From assembly GCA_947457605.1 (NCBI GenBank), contig CANGWP010000077.1:1-10414 (forward strand): DNA of 10,414 nucleotides, in the 5' to 3' direction. How positions within the stretch are numbered: the stretch's first letter is position 1; each line of letters begins with the position of its first letter. Below, in pieces: positions 7,175 to 10,414 of the stretch. Source of the DNA: Bdellovibrionales bacterium. Its GTDB lineage: Bacteria > Bdellovibrionota > UBA1018 > CAIMNF01. The translations under genes and the position numbers were made by a program. The notes under the pieces were generated by a model that saw only the letters and a list, made by a program, of their open reading frames with translations, was not told the origin of the DNA and ran no database searches.

Positions 7175-8035
7175 GAGATCCAGGGCAATTACCGAGTGTG
7201 TAAGTGAGCCGATGGAAATCACGTCCACTCCTTCCACAAGATACTCATCCAGGTTCTCAAGCTGAATTCCGCCGGAGACTTCAAAAATAACATTTCCAGT
7301 TCCATGCTTCAGTCTCACTGCTTCCCTGACGAGACTTGGGGAAAAGTTATCGAGCATGATCACCTCTGCCCCGGCATTGATGGCCTCCCGCAGTTCTTCG
7401 ATGTTTCTAACCTCGATCTCAATCTTGAGGAGGTGAGGAATGGTTTCCCGGGCATTTCTGACTGCACCTGCAATGGATCCTGCCGCAGCTATGTGATTCT
7501 CTTTCAACAAAAGACCGCCCGCTAGATTGAAACGGTGGGGGTGTGCGCCACCAATCAAAGTACTCTGGATTGCAAGATCCCGGTATCCCGGAAGGGTTTT
7601 TCGGGTGGCGGTGATTCGCGGCGGGGTTTTCAAACCTTTTGCCCGGGCTTTGTTTACGAATGCATGGGTCCGGGTTGCTATTCCGGAAGTATAGGAGGCC
7701 AGATTGATGAAGGTTCGTTCAAAGGTGACAATGGCTTCCGGCGATCCTGTCCAGGTACAAATTTTTTGTTTGGGCGAAAGTTCCGCACCATCCTGAAGGA
7801 GAGCCTCAATTTTCAGGGGGAGCCCATGTTCGGAACCCAAGAGCTCAAGTGCCTTTAGTCCCATTTCTCCTGCCCATATCCCGTTCGCCTTTGAGATCAA
7901 GGTGGCGGTGATGACCTTTTCGGCGTCGACTCCCCTCGCTCGAGCCGTGGCCCGGGCGGTCCAGTCAAATGTGGTGGAATCTTCCTCAATTCCGGTCAGG
8001 ATCCATTTTTTCCAAGGCTGGATGAGCGACTGCAT
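7160..8035 (-). CDS. nadC: Nicotinate-nucleotide pyrophosphorylase (quinolinate phosphoribosyltransferase)
   Basis: A 291-residue, full-length cytoplasmic enzyme of de novo NAD synthesis. The family converts quinolinate and PRPP to nicotinate mononucleotide, CO2 and pyrophosphate. Active-site motifs are all present: ER at 106-107, ASYTSGIATRT (113-123), TRKTLPGYR (144-152), GGAHPHRFNL (162-171), LLKENHI (176-182), IEVRN (207-211), IMLDNF (226-231), EVSGGI (252-257) and ISIGSLTHS (273-281). The substrate-contact segment GGAxxHRxxLxGG and the N-terminal EEDS-x-x-FDWTA recall the animal QPRT type (as remembered, EDC-PGLNYAA and GGAASHRYDLGG) more than the E. coli type (EDLGG...DITA, GGGANHRLGL). 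It starts one base after the rph stop with little ribosome-site signal, so translational coupling is likely. It is the last gene of the minus-strand operon and overlaps the end of birA by 15 bp. Confidence 0.97.
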   Translation of the reverse strand: MQSLIQPWKKWILTGIEEDSTTFDWTARATARARGVDAEKVITATLISKANGIWAGEMGLKALELLGSEHGLPLKIEALLQDGAELSPKQKICTWTGSPEAIVTFERTFINLASYTSGIATRTHAFVNKARAKGLKTPPRITATRKTLPGYRDLAIQSTLIGGAHPHRFNLAGGLLLKENHIAAAGSIAGAVRNARETIPHLLKIEIEVRNIEELREAINAGAEVIMLDNFSPSLVREAVRLKHGTGNVIFEVSGGIQLENLDEYLVEGVDVISIGSLTHSVIALDLSLLV

Positions 8036-8036
8036 T

Positions 8037-8756
8037 TTAAACGATCCCGAAGGGCTTCAGGATTTCGAGTTGAATTGACTTCAATCGATTGAGTCCGTGG
8101 ATGGCACCCTCCATCATCAGCTTCAGATCCTGTTCGGAAAATGCCTTCTTTTCTGCGGTCCCCTGAATCTCCACAAAAAGCCCCGAGCCAGTGCGAACAA
8201 AATTCATGTCCACATCTCCAGAGGAGTCCTCCTCGTAATCGAGGTCAACATACACCTTTCCATCCTGCATGCCGACGGAAACGGCTTGGATGGTGTCTAC
8301 AAATGCGGACTTTTCGATTTTCCCGTCTTTCACGAGTTTGGAGAGTGCAATCCCAACCGCTATGCAGGCACCGGAAATGGATGCGGTACGCGTTCCACCA
8401 TCGGCCTGAATCACATCGCAATCCACGATGATCTGCCGCTCGCCCAGTTTTGAGAGATCCACCATGGCTCGAAGAGCGCGCCCGATCAGTCGCTGGATTT
8501 CCTGGGTCCTGCCAGAAACCTTTTCCCGATCCCTTTTGGAGCGGGTATGGGTAGAGCGGGGAAGCATGGCATATTCCGCGGTAATCCATCCTTGACCCTT
8601 GCCCTTGAGCCAAGATGGCACTGATTCTTCGATGCTGGCGGTACAAAACACTTTGGTGTTGCCGGTTTCGATCAGGCAAGAGCCTTCGGCATAGCGGGAA
8701 ACGTTGACTTCGACCTTGCAGGGTCTTGGTTCGGACAAACTGCGATTATTTCTCAT
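8037..8756 (-). CDS. rph: Ribonuclease PH
   Basis: A 239-residue phosphorolytic 3'-5' exoribonuclease. The family trims tRNA 3' ends and structured RNAs using phosphate and releases nucleoside diphosphates. The whole protein aligns by eye with E. coli RNase PH: AEGSCLIETGNTKVFCTASIEE (about 23-44), GQGWITAEYAMLPRSTHTR (54-72), GRTQEIQRLIGRALRA (82-97, with the phosphate-binding Arg region), DCDVIQADGGTRTASI (112-127), and the metal-binding acidic segment DLDYEEDSSGDVDMN with D177 and D183 spaced six residues apart as in E. coli D178/D184. IQGTAE follows at about 197-202. The length is normal, so it should be active as the hexameric ring of this family. The start ATG overlaps the stop of the receiver gene (ATGA, 8753-8756) and has no clear Shine-Dalgarno, which points to translational coupling; nadC follows after one base. 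Confidence 0.97.
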   Translation of the reverse strand: MRNNRSLSEPRPCKVEVNVSRYAEGSCLIETGNTKVFCTASIEESVPSWLKGKGQGWITAEYAMLPRSTHTRSKRDREKVSGRTQEIQRLIGRALRAMVDLSKLGERQIIVDCDVIQADGGTRTASISGACIAVGIALSKLVKDGKIEKSAFVDTIQAVSVGMQDGKVYVDLDYEEDSSGDVDMNFVRTGSGLFVEIQGTAEKKAFSEQDLKLMMEGAIHGLNRLKSIQLEILKPFGIV

Positions 8757-9712
8757 ACAGGTGGGTTCGAAAGAAGCCTGTGGATCTCGTCCTTGATGAT
8801 CTTCTCGGCAAGGTTTGGAATGAAATCTTCCGTGAACTGCTTCATCTCATGATTGATCCGATCCTGGATCTGAAAATGCATTTCTTCAAGGACTCGTGCT
8901 ACTTCTGATTTTACCATCGCTTCCACTTCTTCGGCGCTGAAGCGGGGTTCGCTTGAGAGAGGAGGTGGTGGCGGAGTGAGATCAAAGCCGGACACTTCGG
9001 ATGGCCGGTGAGCGTAATGATTTTCTCGGGCAGGAGGAGCCGTCATGGACATCTCTTCTACCGCAGGCTCAAGCCCGCGGCCTGGCTCGATCATTCCCCA
9101 GTCGTGCTGGTTCAGGCCGCTCAGCTCAAAAGTATTTTTCGCAAGTTCTTGAATGTCATCCAGTCCGCCTTGAAAGTCATTTGCAAGCGGTGGGAATTCT
9201 TCAAAGGCTGCAACCCGTTTTGGAGGGTTCAGGGTCATTGGGCCGATGTCGTCAAGACTCATCACCTCAGGTTCGCCGGAAGCATCCATCGGGGCATTGA
9301 TTGTATCAAGCACGGGATCAGTTTTCACGGCTTGTTCTGCAACCGAAAGCAAGGTGCTCCGAAGATGGGACGGATCAAAGGGTTTCACCAAGTGCCCCGA
9401 AAAACCAAGAGCTTGCATTCTTGGCTCGTCCACCTTCTCGAAGGCGCTCGACATCATGATCACAGGAATGTTTTTAAGGTCAGCTTGTTGAAGGAATTTT
9501 TCGCGGATTTGATACGCGTCATATTTCGGGAGTGAGACATCGATGATGCAGATGTCAGGCCTGAAAAGGGAGGCCTGTTCGATTGCTTCCTTGCCATCGG
9601 AAACGGTCTGGATCTCATAACCATCACCGGAGAGGGCAAGACGGATTACTTTTTGAATCGTGAGACTGTCATCCGCGACTAAAATTTTCTTCCCTGTCAT
9701 GCGTAGAACCAT
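8753..9712 (-). CDS. CheY-type receiver protein with proline-rich linker and PopZ-like helical tail
   Basis: A 319-residue protein. Residues about 8-125 are a receiver domain with the acidic pair D14-D15, phosphoacceptor D58 (IIDVSLP), S89 in MMSSA and K110-P111, so it should be phosphorylated by a histidine kinase, none of which is visible here. There is no DNA-binding output domain. Residues about 130-255 are an acidic, low-complexity linker ending in PPPPP (248-251 region). Residues about 258-315 are predicted helical and charged, ending in FIPNLAEKIIKDEIHRLL. That pattern resembles, from memory, the C-terminal helices of PopZ (DUF2497) and the tails of several deltaproteobacterial single-receiver proteins such as the RomR style of polarity regulator. 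A localisation or oligomerisation output is inference. It is the first gene of the receiver-rph-nadC operon. A second in-frame ATG at 9700 is possible; neither has a strong ribosome site. Confidence 0.93.
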   Translation of the reverse strand: MVLRMTGKKILVADDSLTIQKVIRLALSGDGYEIQTVSDGKEAIEQASLFRPDICIIDVSLPKYDAYQIREKFLQQADLKNIPVIMMSSAFEKVDEPRMQALGFSGHLVKPFDPSHLRSTLLSVAEQAVKTDPVLDTINAPMDASGEPEVMSLDDIGPMTLNPPKRVAAFEEFPPLANDFQGGLDDIQELAKNTFELSGLNQHDWGMIEPGRGLEPAVEEMSMTAPPARENHYAHRPSEVSGFDLTPPPPPLSSEPRFSAEEVEAMVKSEVARVLEEMHFQIQDRINHEMKQFTEDFIPNLAEKIIKDEIHRLLSNPPV

Positions 9713-9884
9713 GTTGTCAGTTCTTTAACACCCTGTAAATCAAAAACAATGTGGACCGGGCCCCCTTTGACGCAGAATCCGCCCCTTGGGGGTTGAGCTT
9801 CGCGGCTATAAAAACCGAAGGTCGAATTACCTCAAAGTCAAGAGTTTTTCTCCCGTCTTACATAAAGCCAATATAAAAAGAAAA
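9713..9884. other. Intergenic leader and spacer between the receiver operon and the 6S RNA candidate
   Basis: No credible protein gene is seen. The left part would be the 5' leader of the minus-strand receiver gene, with G/C blocks (GGGCCC near 9760 and CCCCTTGGGG at 9782-9791) that could form local structure. The right part (about 9811-9884) is AT-richer and precedes the 6S promoter. AAAGCC (9864-9869) and GGCTTT (9889-9894, followed by T residues) could pair across a 19-base loop, but this is weak as a terminator. Confidence 0.5.
9807..9835 (-). promoter_or_regulatory. Candidate promoter of the receiver-rph-nadC operon
   Basis: On the minus strand TTGAGG (9835-9830) and TTTATA (9812-9807) are 17 bases apart. 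This would start transcription near 9800, with a leader of roughly 88 bases. A better -35 hexamer, TTGACT (9841-9836), lies just upstream but has no -10 at the right spacing. The call is tentative. Confidence 0.35.
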
Positions 9885-9913
9885 TTGCGGCTTTTTTCAA
9901 AAATGGGTAAAAT
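9885..9913 (+). promoter_or_regulatory. Sigma70-type promoter of the 6S RNA candidate
   Basis: TTGCGG (9885-9890) and TAAAAT (9908-9913) are separated by exactly 17 bases. A start 6-7 bases after the -10 falls at 9920-9921, the first paired base of the long closing stem of the candidate RNA. Promoter and RNA structure were found separately and agree on the 5' end. Confidence 0.65.
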
Positions 9914-9920
9914 GAAAGAC

Positions 9921-10090
9921 AGCTTGGGGGTCCAGCTTAAATACACATCTGGACCCGACAGTCATTGACCCAGGGGGCTGTGCCTGTCTCATGGTGAGCA
10001 TGCCTGCCACAGAGTAGGAAGCCTAAAGTGAGCATACGGCGCCCACGTAAGATTCTGGGGCTCCAATGTCTTGCTGGCACCCTCAAGCTT
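9921..10090 (+). ncRNA. ssrS: Candidate 6S RNA
   Basis: About 170 bases with three kinds of support. Sequence: GGTGAGCATGC (9993-10003) and GAAGCCTAAA (10018-10027) match the apical part of E. coli 6S RNA (GGTGAGCATGC, then GAAGCCTTAAA). The gap between them is 14 bases here and 13 in E. coli, and the first motif lies about 73 bases from the 5' end here versus about 79 in E. coli. Structure: 9921-9936 pairs with 10073-10089 in 16 pairs (one G-U, one bulged C at 10078). Inner helices CATTG/CAATG (9963-9967/10064-10068), CCCAG/CTGGG (9969-9973/10055-10059) and GGGC/GCCC (9975-9978/10041-10044) extend a rod-like fold. Transcription: a good promoter ends 7 bases upstream and a T-rich stretch follows the stem. 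6S RNA mimics an open promoter and sequesters sigma70 RNA polymerase in stationary phase. The E. coli comparison is from memory; no covariance search was run. Confidence 0.75.
9928..9956 (+). repeat. 8-bp inverted repeat competing with the 6S closing stem
   Basis: GGGTCCAG (9928-9935) and CTGGACCC (9949-9956) are perfect reverse complements across a 13-base AT-rich loop. No T-run follows, so it is not a simple terminator. The left arm is also part of the long closing helix with 10073-10082, so both pairings cannot form at once. Confidence 0.75.
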
Positions 10091-10098
10091 TTCATTTC

Positions 10099-10128
10099 TT
10101 GACTTAACCAGTCGCGCCTCCCTAGAAT
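10099..10128 (+). promoter_or_regulatory. Strong sigma70-type promoter with its -10 four bases from the next start codon
   Basis: TTGACT (10099-10104) and TAGAAT (10123-10128) are 18 bases apart, each one mismatch from consensus. The expected transcription start is about 10134-10136, between the two candidate ATG codons at 10132 and 10138. The promoter begins only about 10 bases after the 3' stem of the 6S candidate. Confidence 0.65.
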
Positions 10129-10131
10129 CTT

Positions 10132-10414
10132 ATGAGTATGAATGGTTTAAATTCAGGCCTGAATCACGGATGGATCCACGAAATCGCGAGGGCGGAGTCC
10201 TCACCTGAGGCGGAAGCGCTCTACCAGCTGACCCAGGGGGTAGGTCCACAGCAGGCCATTGAAGAAAGCACTGTGGATTTCTTAACCGATCTTCGCGCCT
10301 ATTTTCAGGAATACCTTCGTATTTTCAATTCTTTATCGGAGAGCGGTAAAAAGTTTGCTGAGGTGAAGATCTTCAATCTCACTCAGGGCGCTGCGGATTT
10401 CATGCTTTACCGAA
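10132..10414 (+). CDS. Unrecognised protein, N-terminal 94 codons, cut by the right edge
   Basis: An open frame from ATG 10132 (or ATG 10138) runs through the right edge without a stop. The visible part is soluble and probably helical, with no signal peptide or membrane segment. It starts MSMNGLNSGLNHGWIHEIA, continues with an acidic helical segment (ARAESSPEAEALYQLTQG), then a basic-aromatic one (FLTDLRAYFQEYLRIFN), then SESGKKFAEVKIFNLTQG and ADFMLYR. I do not recognise the family. The composition and the AEVKIF/ADFMLYR strand-like endings look like a genuine protein, and no comparable frame exists on the other strand. No Shine-Dalgarno precedes either ATG, and the strong promoter places the RNA start at or next to them, so translation is probably leaderless. 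A start at 10138 would give an RNA with only 2-4 untranslated bases. Confidence 0.75.
   Translation, partial: MSMNGLNSGLNHGWIHEIARAESSPEAEALYQLTQGVGPQQAIEESTVDFLTDLRAYFQEYLRIFNSLSESGKKFAEVKIFNLTQGAADFMLYR

Noticed and set aside
9864..9896. Possible rho-independent terminator (AAAGCC...GGCTTTTTT)
   Set aside because: Only six pairs with a 19-base AT-rich loop, and no plus-strand gene upstream needs it. The T-run overlaps the 6S promoter spacer.
9928..9956. The GGGTCCAG/CTGGACCC hairpin as a stand-alone terminator or repeat element
   Set aside because: No T-tract follows and no second copy is seen in the window; it makes better sense as part of the 6S candidate.
9786..9968. A 60-codon plus-strand ORF
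   Set aside because: It starts at TTG without a ribosome site, overlaps the 6S promoter and the 5' part of the RNA, and its product is a basic low-complexity peptide typical of AT-rich noncoding DNA.
9921..10090. Structured RNA as SRP RNA, tmRNA or RNase P RNA instead of 6S
   Set aside because: No GGAAG-type SRP loop with its conserved GCAGCC context, no tRNA-like ends of tmRNA and no RNase P GAGGAAAGTC motif are present.

Overview
The window reads as chromosomal DNA of a diderm (Gram-negative) bacterium of moderate GC. It carries a large secreted lipoprotein with FG-GAP/integrin-like repeats, a signal-peptide-bearing putative beta-barrel protein coupled to an exported von Willebrand A (VWA) protein, and a CheY-type receiver protein with a PopZ-like helical tail. 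These suggest the Bdellovibrionota / former Deltaproteobacteria neighbourhood. That placement is inference from gene style, not from a phylogenetic marker. I see no insertion sequence, integrase, CRISPR array, tRNA or rRNA.

Layout. (1) Positions 1-3514, minus strand: one uninterrupted reading frame of at least 1171 codons, open at the left edge. It encodes a lipoprotein with two fibronectin-III-like segments and then FG-GAP/VCBS-type calcium-binding repeats. (2) About 3530-3758: divergent intergenic region, AT-rich at its right end. (3) 3759-7174, plus strand: a tight operon-like run of putative outer-membrane beta-barrel protein, exported VWA protein (ATGA overlap) and short biotin protein ligase birA. 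(4) 7160-9712, minus strand, converging on birA with a 15-bp overlap: receiver-domain protein, rph (RNase PH) and nadC (quinolinate phosphoribosyltransferase), joined by a 4-bp overlap and a 1-bp gap. (5) 9713-10131: a gene-poor gap that holds a strong candidate 6S RNA gene (about 9921-10090) with its own promoter, then a second promoter. (6) 10132 to the right edge: the start of an unrecognised protein, apparently on a leaderless or nearly leaderless transcript.

How it fits together. The beta-barrel and VWA proteins are translationally coupled and both carry signal peptides, so they probably form an envelope module; the divergent lipoprotein may or may not belong to it. birA (biotin attachment), nadC (NAD synthesis) and rph (RNA 3' processing) are housekeeping genes. 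The receiver protein at the head of the minus-strand operon probably localises or signals through its C-terminal helices. The 6S RNA, if real, would control sigma70-type RNA polymerase in slow growth. The least conventional items are the beta-barrel/VWA pair, the receiver/PopZ-like fusion, the animal-QPRT-like NadC, and the 6S candidate with its competing internal pairings.
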